Shown: positions 17,794-26,306 of the stretch, in pieces
Numbering within the stretch: the stretch's first letter is position 1
Layout of the letters: the number at the start of each line of letters is the position of its first letter
DNA from: Algoriphagus sp.
Lineage (GTDB): Bacteria > Bacteroidota > Bacteroidia > Cytophagales > Cyclobacteriaceae
Direction of reading: 5' to 3'
NCBI GenBank assembly: GCA_029945945.1
Contig: JAQSDM010000001.1
Span: 229,986 to 293,985, forward strand
Length of the DNA stretch: 64,000 nt
Position numbers and translations under genes: made by a program
The notes under the pieces: model-generated
What the model was told of the DNA's origin: nothing
Seen by the model: the letters and a program-made list of their open reading frames with translations, nothing else
The model's database searches: none

Positions 17794-19200
17794 TCAATCG
17801 CCTCTTTTTTCAAGATACTTTCTGAAGCTATTCATTACCCAAAGGTGCAATTTTGCTTGCGTATTCACATACAAAAGCCAAGGCAATGTTGGTACAAATT
17901 CATGAATCCCGGAAATAATATACCGGCTGTTCAAGACCTCTCTAAATTCGAGCCAACCGTAATCAAACCTTTTTACCAGCCATCCGCCGGTGATGTATAA
18001 GAGTTGGCGCTCATGATCGCTTCGGTCTGCAATCAGCGTCAATTGAAGCATTGGCTTCTTTCCCCAGAGCAGATAGAACCCTAAATCTCCCCGCTCATTT
18101 GTCTTTCCATTGATCAGAAACCGGAAGAAACTTGGCAGCCAGATATTATACCGATTGGCGACCCAAAGGGCAGAATGCCGATTTTTATTGGGCATTCGTT
18201 GGATACTTCTTACCGTGTTTTTAACGCCTTTCACCAGATGAAAGCTCGGCAAAACCGGCTTTTCTTTCGAATGAAGCGCCTCATCAACTGATTCTTCGTA
18301 GTTGAGGTAGTCAATTTCTTTTTCCCGAAATCTAAGTTCGGGAGAAACCGTGAGTGTATGCTTCAAACTTTCCACAAGCGGTGAAACCAACTGAGGCGGA
18401 CTGTCGCCAAACAGGCCCACCCAAAACTTGGAAAGCCCGAGGGAAAAGACCGGAACAGAAAAAACAAGACGCTTTTTCCCCATCACTTTCGCAGTCCTCT
18501 CCAGCATCGCCCGATAGGACATTACTTCAGGGCTTCCTATTTCAATGGCTTTCCCATAAACATTCGGATTGCCAATGCAGGTATCAATTATATCCAGCGT
18601 ATCTCTGAGCGAAATGGGCTGAGTCATGGATTCGGTCCATTTCGGACACATTAAAACCGGCAGTCTTCTGACCAGATTTTTGATCATGTCAAAAGAAGAT
18701 CCTCCCGGACCCACAATGATCGAAGCCCTCAAAGCTGTCAGTTTCGCCTTTCTGGAACCCAGCGTCTGCTCAACTTCCAGCCGGCTTTTCAGATGACGGG
18801 AAAGCTTTTCTTCAGGTTCATCCGGCAATAGTCCCCCCAGATAAATGATCTGCTTGACATCATTGATCGCCGCTGCCCGGCTGAAATTATCAGCCAAAAG
18901 CAAATCCGTATCCTCAAAACTTCCCTGATTCAATCGGGTCGAGGCATTCATGGAGTGAACCAGATAAATGGCGACATCCACCCCTTTCAACGCATCCAGA
19001 GTACTTGTGATCGAGTAAAGCTCAACCTGTCTCCAGGTCACGGCCGGGTTTGGATTTTCCTTGACTTGCTGCCGGCTGAGAGCAACGATGTTATACTTGT
19101 CGCTGAATTTATGGATGAACCAGCGACCGATGTATCCTCCTGCACCTGCAATGGCAACAGTTAGTTTCTTTTCGGAGGAGGTTTGGGAGGGTTCGGTCAT
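17794..19200 (-). CDS. SDR-fold NAD(P)-binding protein with DUF2867-like C-terminus
   Basis: 468 residues. The N-terminal Rossmann motif VAIAGAGGYIGRWF follows a short polar leader. DVAIYLVHSMNAS, IIYLGGLLPDEPE and LRASIIVGPGGSSFDMIKNL are the expected later strands of an atypical short-chain dehydrogenase as in the YbjT group. The last 150 residues (DLGFYLLWGKKPMLQLTLIA, WLEFREVLNSRYIISGIHEF, LPWLLYVNTQAKLHLWVMNS) look like the DUF2867 domain that accompanies these proteins. The classic SDR Tyr-x-x-x-Lys is not obvious. Cytoplasmic, possibly membrane-associated through the hydrophobic end. Function unknown beyond nucleotide binding. Confidence 0.8.
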   Translation of the reverse strand: MTEPSQTSSEKKLTVAIAGAGGYIGRWFIHKFSDKYNIVALSRQQVKENPNPAVTWRQVELYSITSTLDALKGVDVAIYLVHSMNASTRLNQGSFEDTDLLLADNFSRAAAINDVKQIIYLGGLLPDEPEEKLSRHLKSRLEVEQTLGSRKAKLTALRASIIVGPGGSSFDMIKNLVRRLPVLMCPKWTESMTQPISLRDTLDIIDTCIGNPNVYGKAIEIGSPEVMSYRAMLERTAKVMGKKRLVFSVPVFSLGLSKFWVGLFGDSPPQLVSPLVESLKHTLTVSPELRFREKEIDYLNYEESVDEALHSKEKPVLPSFHLVKGVKNTVRSIQRMPNKNRHSALWVANRYNIWLPSFFRFLINGKTNERGDLGFYLLWGKKPMLQLTLIADRSDHERQLLYITGGWLVKRFDYGWLEFREVLNSRYIISGIHEFVPTLPWLLYVNTQAKLHLWVMNSFRKYLEKRGD

Positions 19201-19273
19201 TTCTAAAAATTTATTTATTCATCAACAAAGTATGATCCCCTGCTGTTCAGCTTATCTGGATTTAATTATGCTT

Positions 19274-19299
19274 GTTGTCCTGCTTCTCCGGAAGGTGGA
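19274..19299 (-). repeat. REP-like hairpin element, degenerate copy C
   Basis: On the minus strand the right arm GAGAAGCAGGACAAC is identical to the copies at 28234 and 28730, while the left arm has decayed (TCCACCTTCC). As in those copies it sits beside a TTTGCGG repeat and an A-run. Confidence 0.6.
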
Positions 19300-19305
19300 T
19301 TTTTT

Positions 19306-19376
19306 AAAAAAAAACCGCAAAGGCCGCAAAGTTCACATAGAATTTTGCTCGCAACGACGCAAAGTCGCAACGATTT
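19306..19376 (-). repeat. 'TTTGCGG / TTGCGAC' degenerate repeat
   Basis: On the minus strand the tract reads as imperfect 7-8 base words (TTGCGAC, TTTGCGTC, TTTGCGGCC, TTTGCGG) of the same family found at 27.8, 28.1, 28.7 and 30.1 kb. Confidence 0.65.
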
Positions 19377-19624
19377 AAAACTTACCTAAAGGCACAGAAG
19401 TCTCCTTTTGACATCTTGATTCTCGCCTCTTGATTCTTGTTTATTGCTTCTTATGTCCTGAAAATTAGATTTCTAACTTTTGCTTTTATGAAGAAAATCC
19501 CCCTTGCCCCCTTTGAAAATGATTTCTGTTCCAGTAAAATATTCGTGAGTAAGGGGGAGTTTGCCTAATTCTCAATTCGTTGAAGTCCAATTTCACCAAC
19601 TGTCGACTGTGGACTGGGGACTGA

Positions 19625-20998
19625 TCATTCCCTCGCCATTTCCACCGCCTTCGTAGTCGTGTAATATTTCACGATCATATTTGGCACTTCCCAGTCAGGC
19701 ATATTTCCGGCCTTATAATATTCGAGGAATTTCTCTGTCACCTGACCAAAATGAGCCTCGTGGCCATTGTGATACGAATCCGGAACCATCACCTGAAATT
19801 CTCCATTCGGCATTTTCTTCAGATCAATTCCGGGATATTTTGCCTGCAAACTTTCTTTGACAGCTTTGGTCAGCTCATTTTCATCCGAACCCAACAGCTT
19901 CACGTAAAGTGCAGGCTTGTAATTTTCCTCTTTTCCCTGACGAATGATCAGATTTGCTTTGGTGCCACGCATCATACTATAATGAGTATCCGCAGTTCCT
20001 TCCGGTGCCTGATACGCCCAAATCACACTCACTTTTGCATGCTTTCCTTTGAGCGTGTAGTTCATTTCTCCGTTGCCAAAAACTTCCAATTTCCCGTCTT
20101 TCAGATCTTTCTTCAGGAATTCCGGAAATTCAGTTTGCCCCGTCACTCCCTGAAACTGCTCCAGAGTAAGCGGAGTGGACCAAAGTTTAGCTGCGCCCAT
20201 CACCACATCCGTCGTGTCCAAAACCTGGCCTGGAAAAGCTTCCCACTGCACCAAATCCACTAAATGCGTGGTCACATCGACCAATCCATTTCCCTCGATC
20301 GCTGTATCAAAAAACCAATCCGGACGGATCAGCGGCTGACCCGAAACGTATTTGAAAAAATGGTGAACACTCTCTTTTGTAATTGCGGGATTCTCTGGAG
20401 TTCCATCTTCCAAGACGCCGAATATCTCCGGGATCATCGATAGCTCCTTTTGCAAAAGTGTCGTAATCTCAAACCGCTCCGTCATGATATCAAAGACCAG
20501 AAGGTTTTTGGATTCGGCTTCGCCAAAAGCTTTCACCAATTCCTTAAAACCAGCTGAATTGATCACCAAAGGTTTGTCGGCATAGACATGAATTCCGTTG
20601 GAAATGGCCTGTCGGATGTAATCGATTTTCTGATCATTCTTTCCTGCCACGACCATTACATTTCCGGGCTTTTGTGCGATCATCTTTTGCAAATAATCGG
20701 CACCGGTATAGACTTCAATATTCCAAGCCGTCCGAGACTCGGGACGATTGTTGTATCCAGCCAGGCGATTCATGTAATCTTTCAACTCGGGACCTTCCGG
20801 CGCAAAAACATGAATGGTAGAATCCACCCCCGGGTACATGCTTTTATGAATCAATCCAGCATGAAAATGTCCGGGATCAAGTGTCATGATTCTGATTTCT
20901 GAATCTGATTCAGATGTTTCGGTCTTCATTTCTGGGCTGGAACAGGAAACTGAAAAAAGGGCCAGTGCGGCCCCGTAAAATACTTTTATTGATTTCAT
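19625..20998 (-). CDS. Gfo/Idh/MocA-type oxidoreductase, lipoprotein
   Basis: 457 residues beginning with a lipoprotein signal (MKSIKVFYGAALALFSVSCS, lipobox SVSC), so it is anchored outside the inner membrane, which is unusual for an NAD-dependent fold but common in this branch of Bacteroidota and Planctomycetota. IRIMTLDPGHFHAGLIHKSM replaces the usual Rossmann GxGxxG. The family's Lys motif is recognisable in GIHVYADKPLVINSAGFKEL (D-K-P), and LVDVTTHLVDLVQWEAFPGQ gives the His-x-x-Asp region. The C-terminal half resembles the 'putative oxidoreductase C-terminal' domain. It lies next to a second Gfo/Idh protein, a DUF6807 protein and ThuA. Likely acts on a sugar; substrate unknown. Confidence 0.85.
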   Translation of the reverse strand: MKSIKVFYGAALALFSVSCSSPEMKTETSESDSEIRIMTLDPGHFHAGLIHKSMYPGVDSTIHVFAPEGPELKDYMNRLAGYNNRPESRTAWNIEVYTGADYLQKMIAQKPGNVMVVAGKNDQKIDYIRQAISNGIHVYADKPLVINSAGFKELVKAFGEAESKNLLVFDIMTERFEITTLLQKELSMIPEIFGVLEDGTPENPAITKESVHHFFKYVSGQPLIRPDWFFDTAIEGNGLVDVTTHLVDLVQWEAFPGQVLDTTDVVMGAAKLWSTPLTLEQFQGVTGQTEFPEFLKKDLKDGKLEVFGNGEMNYTLKGKHAKVSVIWAYQAPEGTADTHYSMMRGTKANLIIRQGKEENYKPALYVKLLGSDENELTKAVKESLQAKYPGIDLKKMPNGEFQVMVPDSYHNGHEAHFGQVTEKFLEYYKAGNMPDWEVPNMIVKYYTTTKAVEMARE

Positions 20999-21008
20999 TT
21001 GAGTTTTT

Positions 21009-21178
21009 TTTTAACCACGGAGTTCACTGAGAATTAGGTTTTTTAGGAATTGACCCGGTCAAGAAAAAGAGACCGAAGACAGAAGACCGGAGACGGAAGA
21101 ATCGCATTCTGGATAACCATGGACTATGGACTATCTTCTATCAACTCCTTGCTGTGGACCGTCGTCTGTTGACCAAAA
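21009..21178. repeat. Composite of three degenerate repeat families
   Basis: From left to right: an ACCACGGAG-TTCACTGAG patch (21013-21030), GAC-rich words such as AGACCGAAGACAGAAGACC (21069-21088), and TATGGAC / TGTGGAC heptamers (21116-21178). No gene or promoter is visible in this spacer. Confidence 0.6.
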
Positions 21179-22549
21179 TTACATTTTCACATAATCCGTC
21201 CCATACGGCGCTCTTTGCGGTCGACTCAAATGCGAATTAGCTTCAGCATCGTTGACAAATTGCTCTTTGGCAGCATCCCATTCCAGTTTGCGACCGATTT
21301 TCATCGCCACATGACTGACCAGGCAAACGGAACAAGCACGATGTCCGATTTCCGCAGGAGATAGCAACTCACCTTTTCCCTGAATGGCATCGAGCCAATT
21401 GCCATGATGCTCCGCACTTCGGATTAATTTGATTTCATCGTCTCCGATGACGGATTTCAGGATCTTTGGATCGGAGGCATCGAGCGCTTTGGCACTATTT
21501 CCCAAAGCTACAGGATCGCTGGAGGAAGCCACGTAATTTCCGCGGGAAACCCAGATCCAGCCTTCTGAACCTTCGTATCGGATTCCGTTTGGATAGCCTC
21601 CGCTGGTAAACATGTTCACGCCATTCTCATATTCAGCTTTGACCATGAAGTCGCCATGCACATTCCAAAGTCCGGATCTTGGAAACTCAGCCACCGCTTC
21701 AATGAATCTCGGACCCGTCAATTCGGTATCCATTCCCCAGGCCGCTGAGTCAAAATGATGCTGGCCCCAACCAGTTATCATACCTGCGCCAAATTGCTCC
21801 AATCTCAGCCATCCCGGTCTCCCATATCCTTCCTGCGGGTGAACGCCAATCTCCGTATAAGGAACCTCCGGAGTGGAACCCAACCACATATCGTAATTCA
21901 GGTTTTTCGGGATCGGCATCGCAGGTGCGGGCGGTCCCGATGGATCTCCGGGAAGCCCGATTCTCACGGTATGAAGCTTGCCGATTCGGCCATTTCTCAC
22001 GAGTTCCGCTGCAATCCGGAATTGCTCGCTGGATCGCTGCTGCGTGCCAAGCTGTAGAATCACGCCTGTTTTGTTGACCACGTTGACCAACTGACGGCCT
22101 TCCTTGATGGTCAGTGAAGTTGGCTTCTGCACATAAACATGCTTTCCCGCAAGGGCCGCTTCCATCGCAGGTTGGGAGTGCCAATGATCGGGCGTACTGA
22201 TGATGACTGCGTCAATATCTTTATTGAGAAGCATTTCCTTGTAGTCACCGTATTGCTTGACATCGAGGTAAGGGCTTCCCATTTTCTTGGTGTAATAATT
22301 CTCGACATGCTGCTTTCCTTCCAGCATTCGCTTGCTGTCCACATCCGAAACTGCCACGATCCGAGCCACGTCATGCTGCCAGGTTCCGGGAAGATCATGA
22401 TCCCGGGCTATCCGACCGCAACCGATCTGACCGATGTTGATTTTATTGCTTGGGGCATTTTTGCCAAAAACCGAAGCAGGAACAATCGTCGGAAATCCAA
22501 ACGCCGCTGTAGCCAAAGTCGTGGTCTTTATAAAGTTTCTTCTTTTCAT
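21179..22549 (-). CDS. Gfo/Idh/MocA family oxidoreductase with Tat signal
   Basis: 456 residues. The N-terminus MKRRNFIKTTTLATAAFGFP has the twin-arginine motif RRNFIK, so the protein is exported folded, with its cofactor, by the Tat route. The NAD-binding motif is INIGQIGCGRIARDHD, and KHVYVQKPTSLTIKEGRQLV carries the K-P motif that holds the catalytic Lys. GWGQHHFDSAAWGMDTELTG corresponds to the His/Asp substrate region. Members oxidise or epimerise sugars and inositols with NAD(P). The C-terminus (HLSRPQRAPYGTDYVKM) is that of a well-known Bacteroidota group. A repeat-filled gap separates it from the lipoprotein homologue at 19625, so the two may be independently transcribed. Confidence 0.93.
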   Translation of the reverse strand: MKRRNFIKTTTLATAAFGFPTIVPASVFGKNAPSNKINIGQIGCGRIARDHDLPGTWQHDVARIVAVSDVDSKRMLEGKQHVENYYTKKMGSPYLDVKQYGDYKEMLLNKDIDAVIISTPDHWHSQPAMEAALAGKHVYVQKPTSLTIKEGRQLVNVVNKTGVILQLGTQQRSSEQFRIAAELVRNGRIGKLHTVRIGLPGDPSGPPAPAMPIPKNLNYDMWLGSTPEVPYTEIGVHPQEGYGRPGWLRLEQFGAGMITGWGQHHFDSAAWGMDTELTGPRFIEAVAEFPRSGLWNVHGDFMVKAEYENGVNMFTSGGYPNGIRYEGSEGWIWVSRGNYVASSSDPVALGNSAKALDASDPKILKSVIGDDEIKLIRSAEHHGNWLDAIQGKGELLSPAEIGHRACSVCLVSHVAMKIGRKLEWDAAKEQFVNDAEANSHLSRPQRAPYGTDYVKM

Positions 22550-22604
22550 ATCTCGGGGTTGAATGGGTTATATGTTATAATTCTATGTTTTTACGCTTTT
22601 CTGG

Positions 22605-22812
22605 CTGGAAGACCGATGACTGATGTCCGATGACCGATAATCGATAATCGAACCTCAATTCCCTAAACCCAACCAGGTTTGTTTTTGAATCGGAGTTCAA
22701 TATTCTATTGACTATCGTCTATTTACTATGGACTATTTCCTATGGACTATGGACCATCGTCTATGGACCATAACCCATCAGCTGTGGACCGTCGACCGTG
22801 GTCCGTTGACTA
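22605..22812. repeat. TATGGAC / TGTGGAC degenerate heptamer tract, longest copy
   Basis: Two patches fill most of the gap between a Gfo/Idh gene and the DUF6807 gene: 22607-22650 (GACCGATGACTGATGTCCGA and similar) and 22702-22812, where words such as CTATGGAC, CTGTGGACC and CGTGGTCC recur about every 7 bases. The tract reaches the stop codon region of the DUF6807 gene. Confidence 0.7.
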
Positions 22813-22814
22813 AT

Positions 22815-23783
22815 CTATTTAACAAACGCTTTCCAATACGCCTCCGCTTCCTCAGCAGTCAAGTCACCATCGAAGACAATCATTCTGTATTTCAGGGTAT
22901 TTCGCTCATTGGGTTGGATCTCCCAGGATTCATGACGGATCGGGCAAAACTCGATAAACACATTTCCCTCTCCTTTGTATTGACCAAGCGGCCAGACGCG
23001 TAGCGGTTCGGGATGGGATTTATTGGTATTATGACTCAGGAAAAGAATCCCGCTTTGGCCGGAAACATCCGCAGTCTTGCCTTTCACGATGACCCATTTT
23101 GCATTGGATCCGTCGGCATCTTTCCGGTCCTTCCCTTCCGAAGTCAGGATCGTGCTGTTTGCATCTCCCCAAACTTCCGTCGCCCGAAAACCAATTCCTC
23201 CTCCGTATCTGTAATCATCCAACAAGATTCCTCCGGGAATTTTGGTGGAAATCGTCGTTGTGTAATCGACCATATAGCGACCTTTATCCGCAGGTTTGAC
23301 TTTGATCCGAAGGTCCTCCTCTATGGCCAATTGCTGGTTTTCTTGAGCTTTGAGATCCATGTGATTTTGGCGGACGTTCAACTCCGCAGCTCCGCCAGCT
23401 TGCTTCTTGGAAAGCACATGTGAGTAATCCACGCGACCTTTCTCATCCCCCAGATTCCAAAAATCAACCTCTCTCCCATTGATGGTAGCGCGGGTCCAGG
23501 GACCCCAAATCCCGAAGTGATGGTAATGATCCGGTGGCTGAATTCTCGTCAGCACCTGACCGGATGGCGAAGTCAAAGGATGGATAAAACCTGATTTTTT
23601 GAAGGCCGCTTTCACTCCTGGAGGCACATCTGCCGTGGCTGTTTGATAAGTTAAAACCCGCTGATTTTCAAGCAGAAAATCTATTCCTGTGGAAGTCTCT
23701 TTTAGCTGCACTTTCTGACCGAAAGCAACAGTACTCAGGCAAACGAATAAATACAGGAGAGATAAAATCCTTTTGAATATCAT
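22815..23783 (-). CDS. DUF6807 ('PmoA-like') exported protein
   Basis: 322 residues with a signal peptide (ILSLLYLFVCLSTVAFGQ). DHYHHFGIWGPWTRATINGR, VDFWNLGDEKGRVDYSH, GGILLDDYRYGGGIGFRATE and FCPIRHESWEIQPNERNTLK are typical of DUF6807 proteins, which are sometimes labelled 'methane oxygenase PmoA' although they have nothing to do with methane oxidation. The fold is expected to be a beta sandwich; several His residues (YHHFG, CPIRHE) could form an active or metal site. The biochemical role is unestablished. It is divergent from thuA with 81 bases between the starts, and the shared region probably holds both promoters. Context suggests carbohydrate modification in the periplasm. Confidence 0.85.
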   Translation of the reverse strand: MIFKRILSLLYLFVCLSTVAFGQKVQLKETSTGIDFLLENQRVLTYQTATADVPPGVKAAFKKSGFIHPLTSPSGQVLTRIQPPDHYHHFGIWGPWTRATINGREVDFWNLGDEKGRVDYSHVLSKKQAGGAAELNVRQNHMDLKAQENQQLAIEEDLRIKVKPADKGRYMVDYTTTISTKIPGGILLDDYRYGGGIGFRATEVWGDANSTILTSEGKDRKDADGSNAKWVIVKGKTADVSGQSGILFLSHNTNKSHPEPLRVWPLGQYKGEGNVFIEFCPIRHESWEIQPNERNTLKYRMIVFDGDLTAEEAEAYWKAFVK

Positions 23784-23864
23784 GGAAAATTCAGGTTATT
23801 GGGTTACGGATTTCTAAGTTATCGAAATCTAAAACAAAGCCTAAAACTTTTACCCCCATAACCT

Positions 23865-24791
23865 ATGAAGCGCAGTATTTTCTACGCAATCGTTTTCTTT
23901 GCCAGTTTTGGAATGGCCCTTGGCCAAAGCCTGCCGGAAGTAGTTTTGGATGACGCCTGGAAGGCAAAAATCCATTCTTTGGCACCGGAGAAACCTACCT
24001 TCCCAATCACCAAAAAGAAAAACATTCTGGTCTTTTCCCTTCACACCGGTTTCAACCATTGGGTGATTCCGCATACGGAAGAGATGGTGAAAATCATCGG
24101 TGAAAAGAGTGAAGCTTTTACCGTCACCGGAAGCAAGGACATCAGCATGTTTGAGATGAAGAATCTCAAGAAATACGATGCCGTGGTGCTGAATAATACC
24201 TGCTCCAAAGGGGATCACCGCAATCTTTTCTGGGATAAACTCCGGGCAGATTCCGATGGGGACAGCGCTCTCCTGATGAAGCAAGCGCTTCAACTGGAAG
24301 CCAATCTCCTGGAATATGTCGAAAAAGGTGGAGGACTTCTACTCCTACATGGAGCGGTGACTACCCAAAACAATTCCCCGGCTTTCAGCAAACTGGTGGG
24401 CGGAAGCTTCGATTACCATCCGGTTCAGCAAGCCATTCAGGTTCGCTCGGTGGATGTCAATCACCCGCTTGTGCAGGCATTTCCGGCTATCGGATTCAAC
24501 CATGTGGATGAACCCTATTTTTATAAAAACGCGTACGCCGAACTCGATTTCAAGCCTTTGCTGTACTTCAACAATGCCGAGATTAAGAGTCAGCGCAAAG
24601 GACAGGAACTCGTAGACGGCAAAACCTATGTCGCTTGGATCAGAGCGCAGGGCAAAGGAAAGGTGATGTACGCCTCCCCTTCCCACAATGCCCAAAGCTT
24701 CGAAAACCCTGACCTGCTTCAGTTCTTCCTCGACGGAATGCAGTACGTAGTCGGTGATGTGGAATGTGATGAAAGGCCGATTGGGAAATGA
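23865..24791 (+). CDS. ThuA domain protein, exported
   Basis: 308 residues with a signal peptide (MKRSIFYAIVFFASFGMALG, then QSLPE). A single ThuA-like domain of class I glutamine-amidotransferase fold follows: ILVFSLHTGFNHWVIPHTEE, YDAVVLNNTCSKGDHRN, GGGLLLLHGAVTTQNNSPAF and WIRAQGKGKVMYASPSHNAQ. ThuA proteins are linked to trehalose and other glucoside metabolism; recent families place them with 3-keto-glycoside pathways, but this one's reaction is unknown. It is divergently arranged from the DUF6807 gene and close to two Gfo/Idh oxidoreductases, supporting a common carbohydrate role. No terminator is obvious downstream. Confidence 0.9.
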   Translation: MKRSIFYAIVFFASFGMALGQSLPEVVLDDAWKAKIHSLAPEKPTFPITKKKNILVFSLHTGFNHWVIPHTEEMVKIIGEKSEAFTVTGSKDISMFEMKNLKKYDAVVLNNTCSKGDHRNLFWDKLRADSDGDSALLMKQALQLEANLLEYVEKGGGLLLLHGAVTTQNNSPAFSKLVGGSFDYHPVQQAIQVRSVDVNHPLVQAFPAIGFNHVDEPYFYKNAYAELDFKPLLYFNNAEIKSQRKGQELVDGKTYVAWIRAQGKGKVMYASPSHNAQSFENPDLLQFFLDGMQYVVGDVECDERPIGK

Positions 24792-24936
24792 GGATTCTGG
24801 GATAACGAGTTTTTAGACAAGTCTCTTTAAAAAATCAAGTTGCTCTTCGATAATTTTTGAAAAATAAACGACACAAACATTCGCCTATCTGAACAAATCA
24901 GGCAATTAAGGGAGAAAAAAGTGAAGCATTAAACAA

Positions 24937-24971
24937 GTTAGAAAGAAATCCCTTCGGGATTTCTTTCTAAC
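24937..24971. repeat. Perfect 16-base inverted repeat, 3-base loop
   Basis: Arms GTTAGAAAGAAATCCC and GGGATTTCTTTCTAAC are perfectly complementary around TTC. The 3' arm is not followed by T residues, so it is not an obvious terminator. It abuts the attC-like hairpin at 24969-25020 and marks the left edge of the AT-rich esterase segment. Confidence 0.7.
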
Positions 24972-25020
24972 AAGACCTTTGCAAAAGCAAAGGACTTCGC
25001 AAAGCTCCGGTCCGTTGGTT
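24969..25020. other. attC-like hairpin, left flank of the esterase segment
   Basis: AAC at 24969 and GTT at 25014 bracket complementary pieces (GACC/GGTC, TTTGC/GCAAA). It contains ACTTCGCAAAGC (24994-25005), which is repeated exactly at 26227-26238 beyond the esterase. A competing 7 bp hairpin (CCTTTGC/GCAAAGG) lies inside. The likeness to integron attC sites is by eye only. Confidence 0.3.
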
Positions 25021-25079
25021 GAAACCTAGTAAAAATTTACTTTTGGAAAAATTGAGTAAAATATGATAAAACAAAAAGC

Positions 25080-26084
25080 ATGAAAATTTTAAAATCAATT
25101 TTAATTTTTATCCTGACTGTTTTTTTGATTTCTGTCGGCTATATCTACTCTTTGACATTCCGACCTGAAGGACGTTTGGATTGGGGGCAAGCTTTATTCT
25201 TAAAATTGGTAGGTGACAATGATCAACAAATAGAGTCACTCAAAAAAATGACCGTTCAGCAACGTAGCCATTTTACGGATGCAGTACGAATCAATACCGC
25301 AGGTTTGGATATTGATACTCTTAAAATTACAAAGGATAGTCTGACAGTCTATATCTACAAACCTCAAAATCTGCCAAAAAATAGCCCAGTGATTGTCTAT
25401 TTTCATGGTGGAGCATTTGTTTTACCTTGGACAAATGTGTCAGTAACTTATGCCGCACTTCTGGCTCAATCTTTTAATGCAATTGTTGTGGGTGTTGATT
25501 ACAGAGTTGCCCCCGAACACCCCTTTCCAACACCAAATGACGATTGTTATGCTACGCTAATTTGGACAATACAAAACATCAAAAAATGGGATGGAAACCC
25601 AAATCAAATCATTGTAGCAGGCGAAAGTGCAGGGGCAACTTTAGCAGCAACGGTAGTGATAAAAGCCAAGAACGAGCAGTTGAAAAATATTAAATATCAA
25701 ATTTTAGATTGTCCTGTTAGCTATATTCCTCTCAAAACAGACTCCTATCAAAAGTTTAAGAATGGATACTTTTTAGAAGAAGATGAAATGCTGTTTGGGA
25801 TAGAAAGTTATTTGCCTAATGAGGCAGATTATACCAATCCGTTGGCAATGCCATTTTATGCTGATAGTTTTTCCAACCTACCTCCGGCATTTGTGATAAC
25901 CAGTGAATTTGACCCATTAAGAGATACCGGACGGGATTACGCAAAAAAATTAATTGATGCAAAAATTCCAACTATTCATAAAGAAATTAAAGGTATGCTT
26001 CATTGTATTCCAGGTCCGCTTAACGAAAAAGACAGAACCGAATTATATAACGAAATAGCAAAAGAAGCAAATAAAGTAAAGTAA
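25080..26084 (+). CDS. Alpha/beta hydrolase (hormone-sensitive-lipase-type esterase), AT-rich
   Basis: 334 residues. An N-terminal hydrophobic segment (ILKSILIFILTVFLISVGYI) acts as signal or anchor. The HSL-family oxyanion motif is VIVYFHGGAFVLPW, the nucleophile elbow is VAGESAGATLA, and the acid and His are in TSEFDPLRDTG and MLHCIPG, so the catalytic triad Ser/Asp/His is complete. PAFVITSEFDPLRDTGRDYA is also diagnostic. It hydrolyses short-chain acyl esters; the natural substrate is unknown. The coding sequence is visibly more AT-rich than its neighbours (long A and T runs, AAA/ATT/TTA codons), and it sits between direct repeats and attC-like hairpins, so it is probably acquired. Confidence 0.93.
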   Translation: MKILKSILIFILTVFLISVGYIYSLTFRPEGRLDWGQALFLKLVGDNDQQIESLKKMTVQQRSHFTDAVRINTAGLDIDTLKITKDSLTVYIYKPQNLPKNSPVIVYFHGGAFVLPWTNVSVTYAALLAQSFNAIVVGVDYRVAPEHPFPTPNDDCYATLIWTIQNIKKWDGNPNQIIVAGESAGATLAATVVIKAKNEQLKNIKYQILDCPVSYIPLKTDSYQKFKNGYFLEEDEMLFGIESYLPNEADYTNPLAMPFYADSFSNLPPAFVITSEFDPLRDTGRDYAKKLIDAKIPTIHKEIKGMLHCIPGPLNEKDRTELYNEIAKEANKVK

Positions 26085-26120
26085 GATTGAAATAAAAATA
26101 AAAGACTAATAGGAAAGGCA

Positions 26121-26246
26121 GCAGCCAACATGCGTTTGGCAATAAGTGGGTTCTGTAGTTAAATGAAACTTCGTGATTCGTATCAAGTTCAGTGCTGGCA
26201 AACAGTTTTGTGCTCCGAAATCTGCCACTTCGCAAAGCGTTAAAAC
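26121..26246. other. attC-like imperfect hairpin, right flank of the esterase segment
   Basis: The left arm (26127-26149: AAC, GC, TTTG, C, AAGTGG) pairs with the right arm (26225-26241: CCACTT, G, CAAA, GC, GTT) over about 16 pairs. Most unpaired bases are on the left arm, and a 75-base middle lies between. Overall length about 120 bases, opening with CCAAC and closing with GTTAAAAC. This geometry is that of integron attC sites (57-141 bases, AAC...GTT ends, extrahelical bases on one strand). ACTTCGCAAAGC at 26227-26238 also occurs at 24994. Confidence 0.4.
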
Positions 26247-26306
26247 GATTACTAAAACCTTTTGTCGCTTTAGTTTAAATCCCTCACCTGTAAATTTTAA
26301 ATCCCT

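Larger units (their letters stand above)
19201..19624. other. 424-base gap filled with dispersed repeats
   Basis: No gene is seen. The gap holds, in order: a degenerate minus-strand copy of the REP-like hairpin (19274-19299), 'TTTGCGG' type repeats (19306-19376), a short direct repeat built on TCTTGATTCT (19412-19438), a CCCCCTT-type inverted element (19498-19559, arms AATCCCCCTT and AAGGGGGA), and a TGTGGAC heptamer patch (19598-19624). No clear promoter for the SDR gene was found. Confidence 0.7.

Noticed and set aside
22815..23783. Particulate methane monooxygenase subunit (PmoA)
   Set aside because: The 'PmoA' label for this family is historical; the protein is a soluble exported beta-rich DUF6807 protein without the membrane helices of true PmoA.
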